DNA of 64,000 bases, taken from assembly GCF_021155775.2 (NCBI RefSeq), contig NC_060232.1, forward strand, positions 5,215,257 through 5,279,256, written 5' to 3'. The stretch is from Neodiprion pinetum (taxonomy: Eukaryota; Arthropoda; Insecta; Hymenoptera; Diprionidae). Shown one piece after another: positions 11,075-26,182 of the stretch. Under the pieces are notes generated by a model. That model saw nothing but the letters and a program-made list of their open reading frames with translations, ran no database searches and was not told the origin of the DNA. The position numbers and the translations under genes were made by a program. The first letter of the stretch is position 1. Each line of letters starts with the position of its first letter.

Positions 11075-14000
11075 TTAGCAGAAAAGATTAAAAAAAACTT
11101 GAGATTACGTAAAACCAAAAGTAAAAAAATTAAATCACCAAAGCGCGGCGCCGCGTATTTATCGTACCGAAAGCCGCAGCGACGCCGGTTCTACAATAAA
11201 AGTATAAACTTGAACAAGCCGACGTTTCTAATTTCAACAACTGGAAAAGAGAACCATTCTTGTGGAACCATTGGAACCGTCGTATAACGGAAGCAGAAGA
11301 GCACAAGAGCCGAATCATCCGGCTGTACAACCTCCGCCGACAACAACGATCCTGTTTTAAGTTAGTGCGCCGCGTGCAGCCGACCGCGTTACTTCGTAAA
11401 CGCGCGGGCCTACGCTTGTAACATTTTACCTTCGTACATACCCTGCACCTTAATTCGCATCTCTTCTGCTTCCTATAATCTCTTTCTCTCTCTCTCTTTC
11501 TATCCCTGCTTCTTTGTCTTTATATCACACTGCAAATTCGGGATTCATTCTTTGTTTTTTTCACACTTTCATCCTCGATCGAAACATATATTTACACACC
11601 TTTTCGCTGGGAATTATTTTTTATTTTACTCTCACGCACGATACGACGTAGGTGTATGCTTTGAACTATTCGTTTTATGTTTCACCTAGTTTATTGTATA
11701 TACTTTTACCTGCTTAGCTTTTCGAGATCGCCGATCGACGTGAGCTGCGTTTTATTTTTTCTTCTACACCGCTTTTTACTATGGATACAAATTGTGGCCT
11801 AGTATCGTCAGTCGCTTTTTTGCAATCGTCGAGTCAACCTTTGTTTCCGAACAGACTTTTAATTACATACGTATGTATCCGTCAATTGTTGAATGATTGA
11901 TAAGCCGTGTTTTATCTTCCACTTTCCTGCGTGTGCGCACGGTTGTCTTTCTGATAACAATGTTTAAAATAAAAGCGGTGGAGATGAGAAAGAAAACAAT
12001 GCAAACAAAAAACAACAGTAGTGATAAAACCAATTATTCACCGTTTTTTCGTTAGTTTTTGACAAAATATTAACATCGTATTCGAATTTTCGTGCGGTAC
12101 GTGCAAGGTGTTCAAGGCGTTGGATCGTCGAAAGTGCGGTACAAATAATTGGTGAATCAGCGCGAAAAATTTAAACCGAATCTTTCACAATAAAAAAAAA
12201 AAAAAAAAAAAACAATGAAAATTAACAATAAAAACAATGATAATAATAATAACAACAATAGTCATCGACAAACTATTGGCAATAGAACTAATAATTGCAC
12301 AAAAATGGGGGCAACTTCCGTGAAAAATGGTGTTTGAACCATAGAAATAAAAAAATGCAAATAAAAAGAGACTGAAAAAGAAAGAAACAATATAATAAAA
12401 GTGTTTCCGGCGGGTCTTGGCACTGGAAGAATTCACAGATGTGTATTATGTAATCGTGGATCTTGCAATGCCATCACTTGCTGAAAACCGACTCTACGCA
12501 ATAGAAGCTTACGCTAAATGTAGTTAGTTTGGTTACTCGCGAAGTTTCGTCGACAAATTATACCAGATATTAAAAACAATCATATTTTATGATCCGTATA
12601 TAGCTGATGCAGCGAATACGACAATTTTTAAGTTAAATGTGACAATTATAATGATACAATGACGTCTTATGTTTTAGCATGCGATCGACAATGTTGTCAA
12701 TGAAATTTTAATGAAAAAATAAAAGATGGAGTTTGAGAAAAAACGAAAAAAACCAAAAAATAATTATAAATTGTAAGGAAAAGAATCTGCTCTACCAAAC
12801 ACTCCCGCCGATCATCGACGCACAATCTTTGGGAAAAATAAAATGCCCGCACATTGTTCTTGAAAAAGGCAAATATCCATTTTTTTATCCGTACGCGTGT
12901 ACCTGTTATAATAAACCTATACATGTATTTCACTAACAAAAATTCACAAAAAATTATGCCAAATAAAAGCAAGAATTGAGTAAAAGAACTGCATTATACC
13001 TACTGATGTTTGCTTTTCACATTGTTGGACTAGAAAAGGAAATACGTTACTATTGGTTATTTCTTCTTTTTTTTTTTTATTTTTACTTTGTACCCTTTGG
13101 GTTTACGGGCATACACGATGCCCGTATATCTATACGTATAATTGCTTATAATATAAGTACGTATTACGCATGCGTGCTTATACCTACACGTCACGTTAAA
13201 AATGAAAAATATTAATAATCCAACGACTTTATCACGTACGTGTTAGTTGGCTACTTACTCGAGCGATTAGTCGAGCATAGACGTATTATACATATAATAT
13301 ATGGATGCGCATACCGCGTGCTCGGGATTATTATATTAGGTATAAATTCCGTAAACTTTTTAATGAGTCTATTACGCCACGACTGCATTAAGGAATAAAA
13401 CGCATCACTCCCTGACGGGTGTGGGTTACCTACCTATGCATACACGTGATACTTGTACACGAAGCGAAACTTTCCCTCCCTCATCCTTTCTCTCTTCTCA
13501 ATCAGAATTGCAGGTTGTCATTTATCAGCGTCGGAAATAACTCAGGTGATTGCATTTATTCGCCTACCTGCGCCAGTTTCGTACACCGAAGAACTAGAGA
13601 CGCAAACAACGCCTTGAAAGCCCGAAAGCGCGAGGCGCGAAATAATTCCTGCTTCAGTTTACAACGTGTCGTTTCTACCGCACGTAGCCGTCCATGAGTT
13701 ATTCCGCATACGTTTAAGATATCGCCACTGACAGGTGCGTAACGTTTACCCATTTCTTGTACCATCGCTGGGAGAAGGTTGTCGTGTGTCACGATACAAC
13801 GCGTAACATGTGGGCGCCCGTATGCAATTTTCCTTACACCAATACACAGGTATGCAGGTAATCCTAACGTATTACTCACGCATACACGTATCTTTGCGTG
13901 TAATCATCGTGCGTCGAGGGCTATTGCAGTTCAGGGTTTAATGTATGTACCTAATTAGAAAACTTTTTTGGAACATCTCACAATCCGTAGATAACACGGA

Positions 14001-17000
14001 ATGTGCAGTGCACGGATTTTCCTAACGAGCATTTTCCCCTTCGTATTTTTCTTCCCATATTTTTCACCTCAATTTCTCGTATTCCGATTCGACGACGAAT
14101 GTAACATACCTCACCGTTAATGCGAGTTCTTCATTGTCGTGTAATATGCTTATCGCAATGACACTTGTACAATATATGTTTAGATAATATACGTATGCCT
14201 TGACACCGGTATACATCCAATTTTTAGACCCTGTTTGCGCACAGGACTATAATAATATGTGTATATATGTATACAGCCTTATTACGTATCTCTTATGAAC
14301 GCGCATACCTGTGCTACGATATATATACATATATACACACATATCTATAGATTGAATAATAATACAGGAGGCAATGTTTGCAGTATCTATCGACCCCGTT
14401 GCCATGCCAGCACCCACGTGTACACACAGGCTAACAGTCAATCTAGATACTTTATACCTGTATACCTACTTGTATACCTAGACGCCTGTATAACTATGGC
14501 ACATACATAGGTAGCTGTTTTTACCAGCATGCGGTGGCTTCGAGCATCTTTTTTTCTCAAATTTCATTAATTTCTCCTTCTCGTAAGAGAGGATCGTTTC
14601 CAATTTCCGAAGCAATTTTACGTTCGAATTGGACAAATTTTCATACCAGAAGGATCGAATTGGCTAAACTCCGATTATCGTGCCATGTACGCTCTTCTTG
14701 CAAGATAATTTCTATCGCGATATCAAGGTGGAAATGTAATGCGGTCGTTCTATAAAAAACGTTGACTAGAAAAAAAAAAAATGAATCGAGGAAACAGAAA
14801 AGGTTTTTCACCGCTCTTTCTGTGACGCATTCAATTCGCTCGTCGAATAAGCTAATGGGCTGATAAAGTATCGCCTCGGTATTTCTGAGTCTCAAATATT
14901 TTCCGTGCCTTACATCTTCGATCATAGCGTAGATACGCATTCATCAGATCATAATTGCTGCACATCTGCTCCGATAGCTGCAAGATATAAACACTAATTA
15001 ACCACATTTCCCCGCGCATACCTGTAATTTCTCTTAAAAATGAATTATTCATCTACGCAGGTTATTCGAGATCGGCAAAGTCGATCGTTCCGTGCAGTAT
15101 ATACCGGAATTTATGCCTGCCGGACGGTCCAAAAGTTGGAAAAATTTTATAGAATAATCGAAACTACAAGGAGAACGGGATCGTATCCGATCGGTATAAT
15201 CTTGAATGTTGAATTCTCTGCATTATACGCGCGCGGCGTGCACGGAGATCCGTCTTCGTACACCTGCAAGCTGTCGGCATAGTTCAGGGATTCGGAGGGA
15301 TATGTATAAGGCATCCTGTACCATATACATACATACGTGCATACATATTACATGCCGCAGGTATGTAAAATTGACATCGCTGCCGTTCGCTTCGTGACGC
15401 CGTATATACATAAACGTATATGTAGACAGGTATAATGTTTTCGTCCCATACGATTACACGTGATCTAGGCGGAAATGGGAAGTGACGTCGGAAGCCTCCG
15501 CAGGTTCGCAGCGTTATACCTTCGCATAGATGTACCTGTAGATCTGCGTACGTACATACGTAGGTACATCATCAATTTCAACAGAGAGGATCACCGATCG
15601 AGCTGCATTGTTGAATGTTTCCCCATTGTCAAAGTTGCTTTTATGCGTTCCAGTCTTCTGTTATCGCATATTTGGTATGGCAATAGTAACCTGCGACAGC
15701 GGTTCATGCCTAGTTATGTTCAGATTCAACCGAATTCGCAATGTTCAATCAAACGATTATGTCGTACAATGCCCGTTCCGTGATCTCTAGGTATATAATG
15801 CGCATCATCTTCCGGTTCGAACGTAAATATTTAACGTCAGTTCCGTGCCATATTTCTAATAATTAAGATTTTTACGGTGAAATTAATTAAGCTGAAGGTA
15901 TCAGCCAGAGTTAGCAGCCAAATGTGTTAAAATCTTTGGAAACAGCAAGATGCAGTTCAATTTTATCCTCATAATTCTGTAAAAGTATTGGGGGTCGAAG
16001 CTATTTCACAAAATCTTAATTTTCGGACTTCACTACCCTCTTCAAACGAATATCGGAACGTTTGGCTGCTATCCTGGCTGCTAGCTTCAACTTCGTGTGA
16101 AATTAAGGTGGATATGATCAAAGGCTGCAGGAAATCCGGAGGATATTCTACTTCCATGGGAATACCAGGGAATTTTTTTCAGGGTAATGGAGAATATGAG
16201 ACAAAAATTAATCCCCCTAACCTGACGAGGGTGGAGTTTCAGAGTACTTAATTATTACAAACTAGTCGGATGAACGAAGAAACTTACAATAATATTGGCT
16301 GACGCAGCAGTCTTACTTTTCTTGTAAAACACGAAAGCTTTTATGCATTTCTTATCTGTGACGACTACTAGATCAGAAAGATGGGCGAAACGAGTGATCT
16401 CACCCTTTGCAAGACTATTCTTTGTAAAAAAAAAACACCCTTAGTCGTTAATCCGATGATTTTACCGCACAATTATTCCCCTATCCTCACCGATTTACGC
16501 AGCAGACATAAAGTATATTGGACGTATAGGTGGATAAGTATACCTATAGCCGTGTACCACGGGGTGCAGCGAAACTACATGGTAACCTGCATAGGTATAC
16601 AATAATATATACCGTGACTTTTAACAACTGTTTGGCTCGAAGCCTAGCGTATTGATCGTAAATGTAGTCAGTCACGCCATTCAAGCCGACAAGCAGGCGA
16701 AGAACCACCCTTACAACTTGAGCCGTAGCCGCGCCGCCGCTACGAACGAGAATAAGGAAGAAGGTGTCTTTTCGAAACTACATTATAATGGACGCGCGGT
16801 AGGTATAATATGTCGGGTGAAATTTTCCGAGCCGCAGGGATTCGATGCGTGATCCCTTGATTCGGGTGGGATAAAAAACTGGAACTATCGATTGACGGAA
16901 GGACCAGAATACCCAAATTTCATAGAATTTAAAAAAGTGGGAAGTTCACGGACAGAAAATTGAGAATATTGAAAGTTGAAATACAGAAAGGTGAAAACAT

Positions 17001-20000
17001 GTAATGGCAAAATCGAGAATCTGTATACGATTCTATATTATGGAGGGGAATTCTGACGATTCTAGAGTTTGGCATTCTGTGTTGTTTTCTTTTTATTCTT
17101 CTACCGTCCCACAATTTTCCTTTCAACATTTTGAAATTCTCTATAAAAAACATGTTTCTGCTTCTTTAAAAATTCGATATTGTGGCCCTTCGATTTTTTC
17201 TTCTTTCTATATTTTCACCTCCACCCCTTGATTCTCTTTACCCCAACGGCGAGGCGGTCGTAATCGGCTTGTACCGCAACGCGTCGTTAAAAACGGGGCT
17301 GCAAGACCGAGAGATACGTGGATGGACACGCGACTAACGGAGCTGACTGCAAACTTTTCTCGGGTAATTACTTCCCGGCGATGAGCCTTTTTCCCCGGAG
17401 AGATTGCGCCGCGAGAAAAGGACGTTCAAGCTGAAGATCAGGACCTGCGGAGATGAGGCGAGGGAGGATACACCAGGAATCAGGTTAATTGATATCCGGC
17501 CCCGGGTTATAGAAGCTCCGCTAGAAATTAAGGAAATGGCGAGACACGCCGAGAGAGGAGGTTTTGACGGGTATTCGATTTCGACGCTGAATCCTTGCTC
17601 GTTTCCTTCGTCCTGATACGCAGGAAACAAGCATTCAACTATTCATGCTTTCCGCGAAACATAGACTCGCGTGGTTAATGAATAATTGTCGCCACGATAC
17701 AAGCCGTTACGCGTCAAGAGATGAACATGGTGCACCCATGATAGTTCTGTAGTTAGTGTCTCACAATCAACCTTGATTCATGGATTGACTCGACACGGTA
17801 ATTTCCACTATTTCTACGGTCACATGACGGCGCTATTGACCTGACTGATATCGCGACTTTCAACAAAGTTCGATGGGTCAAGTTTCGTACAAACGATAAT
17901 CTTTGTTTCGATGTGATGTGGCTAGTGGATACCTGAACACGTTGCGCAGGACGGACACTCCAAGTACACAGTCCAAGTCATTCGATCATCATTGGTTCTA
18001 ACGGCGACAGTCGCGGCGTTAAATTTATTCAGAAGGTACCGCTTCGGATCAACCCTTGCGCCATTTCTCGTCTAATTAACTTTCCGTCTCTCCGAAGGCG
18101 CGAGGCCGACGACGAGGGTGGCAAACAAACGCGCATGCATGCAGGCTCGGCATCGCTAGGTTGCCGGTAATATCACCCTGGAATGACCTCGCCTTTATTT
18201 CACTCTCCGGCCCCGCTTCCACTTCCACTTCCACGTCCGGCGTCCGACGTCCGGTGTTCGGGGGTTGCGCTCCGTCGATGGCGAGGAGAGTGGCAGGGGC
18301 AGGGCAGGGGGGGGAGAGAGAAAGAAGCTTTATCACCTGCCATCGCCGCGGCGCAGCACCGTCAGGCCAGGCGGTCGCCCTACGAAGGTCTTATCAGTGC
18401 CTTCGACTATTTTTGGACTTTCTCCACCCATTCTTCGCGTGACCTACCTGCGCCACACGCCCAGAGCCACGCTCCCCCTGCGCTTATACTCGCCGCTTCC
18501 TCAATTCCTGCATTTTATCATATCTTCTGGCTCCATTCTCACCGATGAAGTGCTGCAGAGCTGTAGGGGGAGTCTGGTATAGAATCAAAATACCCGAGGT
18601 GTACTTAACTCGCTGATTTACTTCGTTACGCGACATGTTGCAGTACATCAATGAACGTTCGACATGTATTTTTTTTCGTTTTAAGCGTCAATTCGGCTGT
18701 TTGTGAGATTCAGAGACCAACCCTAAAGTTTGGTTCCAATAAATCATGGGTGCAACTCCTCTTATACAGAAATCATATAAATAGACGATTTTTGGAATTC
18801 AACTTTAGGGGTGGTTTTTACCACTTGAACGGGTGAACCGGTATGTATAAAAAATTACTTGTTTAATTACTTTTGACGCGGGTATTGCTGCTCATCGCTG
18901 AAGGAAGAACATCGGTCGATTGTACCTCGAGTACTTTTCACCCTCAAAGATTTTGGAACCATCTTCTTCGAGGGTACAATCATTACGTTGGTGTGGGGTG
19001 AGGGAGCGCCGCGCCTCGTTGTTCTTGTCGTTTAAAACTGCGGGGCAGAAGTTAGGGAGAAAAAATGAAGAAAAACCGGCGAAAAAAGAAAGAAAGGGAA
19101 GCAAAAATGAAACAAGGCAGAAAAGGCTTGAAGCGTTCTACGAGGGAATCGCGTGACTTTGTCCATGGATCAATAGTTTGCTTTGCGTCATTCCTGCTTT
19201 GCTGCTTCAGCCGCATATAACTGCTCTGTAGACTTTTGCGCCAACTCAACCTTACTAACCTTTACGTTAAGGTGCGCAAATTTTCAATAACTATTGCCAA
19301 TTTCTTACTCGAAATGTCATACCTATGTGGTTGCATCGAATCGCGCATACTGGGTTATGCGCCCAGAGTTGTATGGAATTTTTGCTATTGAAGAAATCGA
19401 CTTGCGTCGTTCTTTTCAGTTTCAGTGTACAGTTTAAAACTCACTGAACATTGATTTTTCAAATCGTTCCGATGACAAAAAAACGATAAAAAAGTATCTT
19501 CTCGTTCTACAAAAATTCTACCATTCGATCGAGCTTTCAGCTCGTCATTTGCTCAGGCGAGGATTATACTCGTTGTTCTTTTGTACCTTGTAATATAATA
19601 TAAGCAGAATAAACCTGCGGAAAACGTGGTGGTGACGTAAGGGCAAACACCGCGCTGTGGGCACTATTGATCGATGTAAATGTTCCTCGGAAATACAGTT
19701 TTTGTAATTTTATTCTTCTTGAATTTTTTTTTATTATCTTTCTTACAACCGAGCACGAGACTGGCACTTTAGTCTACAACGTGGCACCTTTGTAAATTTC
19801 CTTCCTCTACCCCCGCACCACCAGAAATATGGTCTCACAATCGGAGGGGTTGCGACTCGTTGAAAGCTCTGATTTCCTGCCTTTCTCGACGTCTTTCATC
19901 GCTCGATGTAGTCGCAATAATAACTAATACGACGACAACGGTACAATAATCAAATAGTTATGCAGCAGAGTAGAAGCTCCATAAATTTGCCAGAAACTCT

Positions 20001-21839
20001 TCCGCACCCTGAACATGGTTTAGTATGTTTTCAACGTCAAGAAGCAAGCTTCTTTAATTATTATAATTTATTAACTTGTTCTTTCTCAGAATTACTCGAA
20101 TATGGAAAGATATCGAGCGTTCACCGCAATGGGAAGTTGGTGCTCGCTTTTTCATAGCAAAGTTATCTCTACTGTTGTACTTTTTTGCACTTGAACTCGA
20201 TTTTTCTTCAATTGTATTTCTCGAAGGTCGAGAACGGGGGTTCAACGACTATAAATAACCGCGGCATACGCATTTGAAAATAGTTTTTATTGATTTTGTG
20301 CCAGTATAAATTAGTGTAACACGCTGCATGTATAGATATGCTATCATCGAGGCGTAAATAAATTGGATTCTCCGCGGTTTTGGAAGTGTGGGATACGGGC
20401 GGACAGAACAGGTACTGTAGGTAACGCCAATTCGGGCTGCTATATAACCTGAATATCCCGGGTAGCTAGCTGTCTAGCTGAGTGTGCGAGGGAAACTCGG
20501 TGTGAAATGATTGATGAACCTTTTTGTTACCTTTTCTCCGGAGGTTGTATCGATTTAACGTTTGTCCTCCATGTATAATGTACCTCACACGTACATCTAT
20601 ACACAAATACGTCGCGTGCACTGTAATACGCATTTTTACAAGTGGATAACGATCATTCGTACCTTCGCATACGGTATAAAGAAAAATTCAGAAATTAGGT
20701 CCGGTCGTTTATTGCATATGAGATATGAATTATTCGCTTTTGTTATTGTCGAAATTAAGCTCGATTTGAGATGACTCGTTAGAGAATTCTTTACGTTAGG
20801 AAGTAAATAAGGCATAATTCGTTATAAAATTGATATTCACTAGAAGTTTTTTGCGTTGGGAAGTATAGTTTAAAAATTATTACTAACCTCAGGATACTTT
20901 TGATCGAAATTTGTAGGTTCTGGATTCTTTTTTATAGTAGGATAGACAGATGTTGGGGAGAGATTGTTTGAAACGAGTACAGCTGGATCGCCTTATTGAA
21001 TACAGTCGTAGAGCTTTTCGTGCCTTGAGATAAAATCGTTACGTTACATAGGAAAAAAGAAAAACTTCCACCGGAGACCCGCTGACTTTTCACGAAATTT
21101 CTTAACTATGGAAAGGTGGCGTCTGAAGTAGCGACCCCCTGGGTTAAACGTGATCGCGAGGAGAACGTGAGAAAGTTGTCGAAAGGCTGTCGAGGGCGCT
21201 GAGAGATCAAAGAGGTCAAAGGTTACGACGTGGACGTTGCAGGACACGGCTCTAGGTCGTGTTACAGATACATACGCTCCCGTGAGAACTCGGGTAGTTT
21301 CTCACTGTACGCGTGTTTTATCATCGCGTCGAGCGGCTACGAAGGACAAAAACTCGTCGCTGCGGAGCAACCCGCACCTCGTTTCTCGGTTCATGTATAA
21401 GAAAATTCCATGGCTGGGTTAGGTACACGACCCGCGTATATCACATGCAGTATCTACCCTGAACAGTATTATAACATAGGTGTATTATACCTTATACGCC
21501 TGTACGCAGAGCCGAAGACTGACGCTGAGTCGTGCAGCGCATCCTGCGTGATTGTTTTACGGAAGAAATGTTATAATTCCATGGCTTTTAAAGGTCACCC
21601 ACCCTCAGAGCTTGCAGTGTGACAGTGTTAGGAAACGCTTTGTTCTATCCTCAAAGTTCACCTCGGTCGGCCTCCGCATCGTTCAGGTTTTTATATATTT
21701 TAGAGCAGTCTTTAGGTATCGGCAATTCTGATGTGGTAAACTAGTGACCTCGTGATTAAACCGTTTCACGAGGATACTTCTACGGTTTCATCATATTTAT
21801 AGATTTTCGAGGTAACGACGATGGGCTTTTCATGAAAAC

Positions 21840-22053
21840 TCACGAGGATGACTGTAACGATTCATGTTTAGGAAAAATTGCTAATTCGTACAACTCTGTG
21901 ACTTTTTGAAATTCAGTAAATTGTTATGAACAACAAAATATACACTGATTCTTAACAGTCAAATCCTTGAAAGATGTCCTAAGATTCCCCAATAATTATT
22001 TTTTCCTCGGATTCTTTATCGTTGCGTTAACGTTATTAACTTCAACCTCGTGA
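21840..22053. mobile_element. Fold-back MITE, family F copy 1 (214 bp)
   Basis: The ends pair as inverted repeats: TCACGAGGATGAC on the left against CTTCAACCTCGTGA on the right, with AACGTTA just inside the right arm. The interior TGTAACGATTCATGTTTAGG, followed by GAAATTCAGTAAATTG, matches the copies at 31872 and, reversed, at 55752. There is no coding capacity. The size and the paired ends fit a miniature inverted-repeat transposable element. The superfamily is not clear, and flanking duplications were not convincing. Confidence 0.55.
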
Positions 22054-25000
22054 AAATAAAATTCTTTGCACTATCATGTCGGGAATATAAATAAACGGCA
22101 TTATTGTTCGTTGTATGCGGAACTGCGTTCGTTTAACTCGCGCAACAGAAGACTATGGAAATCGAACTCGCGTAACAAGATTCACGGGTACTCCTTAGTC
22201 TGTAAGACAGGTGATGGTGGTGGTGGGTCGCCTCTGTAACACCTGATGCTCGCTTCCTGCGCGAGGTCTGCGAACCTTACCACGTGTCCGAGTCAGAGAC
22301 AAAGTATACATATCTCCGGATGCTCCGTCCAGGGGAAAAAAATTCTCGAGGAAGGGAATCGACGATCAACACGACGGGCCCGACGAGCGAAGAGAAATAA
22401 CGATTCGCACAAAACCGCCCTGGGATTCAGAATCATCGTCGAGGGGGTTGAAAAAATCCTGAATTCGAGTCGGCGGTGGTTCGTTGGCGTGAAACGGAGG
22501 CTTTAATTACGTTTGATTAATTGTCGAGCTTCAGGACTGTGTCTGTGCGGTGGTTTCATGCGGACTTCCAGCAACACCAGCACCCGCGAAACCACGACAG
22601 GCAGGAGTTCGCTTTTGAGGAACGACACGCGAACCTGCATGGGTAGGTATATTCGCAGACGTTCCCGCAGTGTTGGCGCAGCGCCCTGACCTCAAAACTC
22701 TACTAGCAATCGATAGAAAACTTCCTTCCACGAACCAGCTTTTCTCTATATGCATATACGGCGTACTTATACCGACGCATTGTGACCAAACGAATCACGC
22801 GTCTCTCCGCGTTGTGGTTGTGTTGGTACGTGGATAGGCGCAGAGCTTATATGGACGTGTTACGTGGAAACATTCGAGCTTGGGAATCTCACCGACAAAT
22901 CTCTCTGTGTCGTTTGATCGGTCAGTTTAACAATTATCTACACTTGTCTAGCAAGCCTGCATGAATAACGATTTTCTTATCCGACTGAACTGACCTCGTG
23001 CGACGATAGCACTCGATTTCCAAACACGGTACTGATGTCGAAATATCGCTGCAACCTAGGTAAAAATCTTGCACTTATGTTCGATCGAAAGGTAATTTGG
23101 AACGTTATGACCGAAATACCATCTACCACGTTACACGTTTTCCTCATGCACAAATAAAATATTATAGTTAATACAAAGAGTCGAAACTCTTGGCGTGGAA
23201 AATTGGTTTGGAAATGTCAGGATCAATTACATTTAAATCGCGCGGCGTTGCACGTTAAACTTGACTATATATACCTATAATTGCTATTGTTTCTTACGCG
23301 AGAATATCTTCTTCTTTGCTTAGATTTTGAAACTCGTGACAGAATTCCGGAGAACCTCAAAACACCGATAAGGGTTTCGGTATCTCCGTCTCATTCTTTG
23401 AACTACGTGCAATGTTTCGATCATTATTACACGTATAGTATCGAAGTTCTCTTGGCCTGTGTAACTTTGCGGTTCGTAATTTCAGCTGTTGGAAAGTAAT
23501 AACATAATGGACGACTCCCGACATATGCGAGGAAATTTGTGAAAATCGAACAGAGATAGTAATTCGCCGGTGGCCTTAAGGCACGTCTAGATATGTATTC
23601 CCCTCGGTGTATATCACGTTGGCATTTAAATGACGTTGTCGCAAAGTCACCTGATTGGGGGCCGGAGACCATGAAGGCGAACATGGCTGTATTATACCGC
23701 CTCGACATTTGTACCTACCAGGGTGCTCCGAAAACAAGGGTGGAGAGGCTGCGTTATAAGAGAGCACGAAAGTGTTTGCGAGGAAGAAAAACGAAAGAGA
23801 TCGTGTAACGGGTACCAAAGGGACGCGAGACTGGATGAGGTCTAGTAGAACAAGGATCACCCAACGACCGTTCCCTCGACCCAATTATCGTAACCCGCAC
23901 GTTCGTTCGTTATCCTTCAAAATGCCGTGCGACGGACGACGAGTTTCCTAGGTCAAGGGAACCGCTCCGATTTGTTGCGTTTGACCCACTTGGCTCAGAA
24001 GCAGGCTAGGCTGCAGGCGTCAGTAGGTATACGTACACTCTTGTTCGAACGGCCAAGCAGCCGCTCATCTAGCCGCGAGAAGAAAGAGGCAGGAGCTGGA
24101 CGGACGACTCGGAGACTACTTTCCATTGCGCTGGCCGCGGTCACGTACCTCCTCCTACATTCGCTTTGCCTTCGTCCCGATGCAGAGACGCGGCTTTTGC
24201 CGATGCGGCTGCGGGAACGGAACGAAAAATAAAACTCTTTAATCGGTCATGAAGCCTCATACGCCCCGTGCCGCTCGGTCTCTTGGTAACGGTCAAATAA
24301 AAGGGAAACGAGCAGACGTGTAATACACAGCCATGCAGCCGGATGGCCAGACAGCCAACGGCCGTCAGCCATTACCCAACGGCTTCGTTTCCATTTTTTC
24401 CCTCCCCCACTCCCCCCATTATTCTTCCCATCCTCTTCTTTGACAGCTGTTTTATACCCAGCTCCGACTTTATACGCTGGTATAGCTATGTTTGGTGGAT
24501 AGCTAACTAAACGTCGAAGCAATGAAAATTTTTCACGTTCTAGGCAACGTCTCGTCGGTGCGACGATGGTGTACTTACGCGTTTGTGCACCAAATTATTT
24601 ATTGAACAGGTTTTTGACGTACCGTTGCCATTCGGAAGTCGCATATCATTTCGAGACTTTCCCGGAGGGAAGGAGAAGCGATATATTGATTTTTGTGATT
24701 CTAAACGGTACTTTTTTCTCAATTTACGATCGACTAGACGTATTTGAATGCTTGTCGGGCTTCTCGGTCCAGCGGGTCAGTAGGAAGTTGAAAGATGTAA
24801 GAGAAATTTTAAGTTCGTATATTCGACAGAGTAGTTTTGTAAGAAATGTATGTAATTCGTATGCAACGTTGATGCTTGATGAAAATCGTGACTAGTTTGG
24901 AGACTCGAATTTATACGATGCATTAATAATACCTCGTTTAATCGATCCGCTCACAGTAGATACTTGTTTCAGCTGTTACATATGCTATGCCAGTATCGTC

Positions 25001-25969
25001 CGTATTGACAAACAGTGCCACGAAAAAGATAAAAACGGCACACTTTAATCCGCGCCAAAGTGATTGATTCGTCGTCAGTCAAAATTGACTATTAACATCA
25101 ACTACAAATTTGGATAGCATTTAACGACTAGAGCTGGCTTGTATGCTGAACGTTACGAAGAAGGCAAATGGAGCTGCGGTGTCGGACATTGAAACAACGA
25201 CCATTGACCCAGAGAGCACTGGGTCGAGATGTCAGCTTGCCGAGACAGGGAAAAGCGGAGGAAGAGAATATAATATATATATATATATACACATCGTTGC
25301 AAGAATTAATTTTATAAATATTCATAGCCGCCTAGGAAGTTGACGATGTTAAGCAGTCAACGCGTGTCTAATTCACCTACATACTTGTATGCGAAGATCG
25401 GCATTCGTCTGCAGACTAACTAAGTCAACGAGGTGAAAACCGGTGCGGTTAAAGTCATACATTTTTATTTTTATTTTTATTTATAACTCGTGTTTGATCA
25501 CCGATATTTACCACATCCGTATCGGTTCGTCTGCAATTACGCGGAGAAAGAAAGCCGGCCATTTTAAAACGTCTCGGAAATGGAGCATGAACATGACAAA
25601 GATAATATAAGAAAATGAATCTACCGCACCAAACGCAACGAACCGAACGTAAATGATATATTATTTCCCCATTAGAGTGGCAAGAACTTCTTCGCGAGAG
25701 CATCGATAATTGACGATTATTAACAAAAGAAAATCAGTTTCTCGACGACTAAGCGTCGGCCGTTAATGTGTCAATGATATTCGTCATTGTAGGTACTACG
25801 GAAAAATATTTCAGACAAATTGCATCTTGAAGTTGGAACTCTCTCTGAATGTGAATCGGTTAGAAAGTCAGTGTATATTTTTAGTGGAAATCAGTGAAAA
25901 GTCACTGATTTTTTGCCAGTGCATTTTCACTGATTCATACTCGGAAAGAAGTGAGCGTGTAGATATTCA

Positions 25970-26182
25970 GGGTGGCTACGCACCTGGAAAACCTGGAATT
26001 GTCAGATGTTTTCTATCATGGGAGTTGGAAACGATTTTTTGAGGTAACAAGTTTACTTGTTTTTGTCGAGAAAACAAATTGGCTTAAACTGAGTTTTTTG
26101 TACATTGTATTTTTCTTAACTTGCTGGAACTGAGAAAATTTCGGTGAAAACTTGGAAACGTCATGGAATTTGCGGCCACCCC
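25970..26182. mobile_element. Short element with GGGTGGC inverted ends
   Basis: The left end CAGGGTGGCTACGCACC is followed by TGGAAAACCTGGAATTG. The right end GGAATTTGCGGCCACCCCG is its imperfect inverse (GGGTGGC shared). Interior text such as CTTGGAAACGTCATGG echoes the CTGGAAA words seen at 32.9 kb. The length is about 210 bp and there is no reading frame of interest. I saw no matching 8-bp duplications, so the copy may be old or truncated. Confidence 0.45.

Noticed and set aside
15969..16251. Overlapping protein-like frames on both strands (62 and 87 codons)
   Set aside because: They suggested a transposon remnant, but I could not recognise any transposase, reverse transcriptase or integrase motif, nor define ends.
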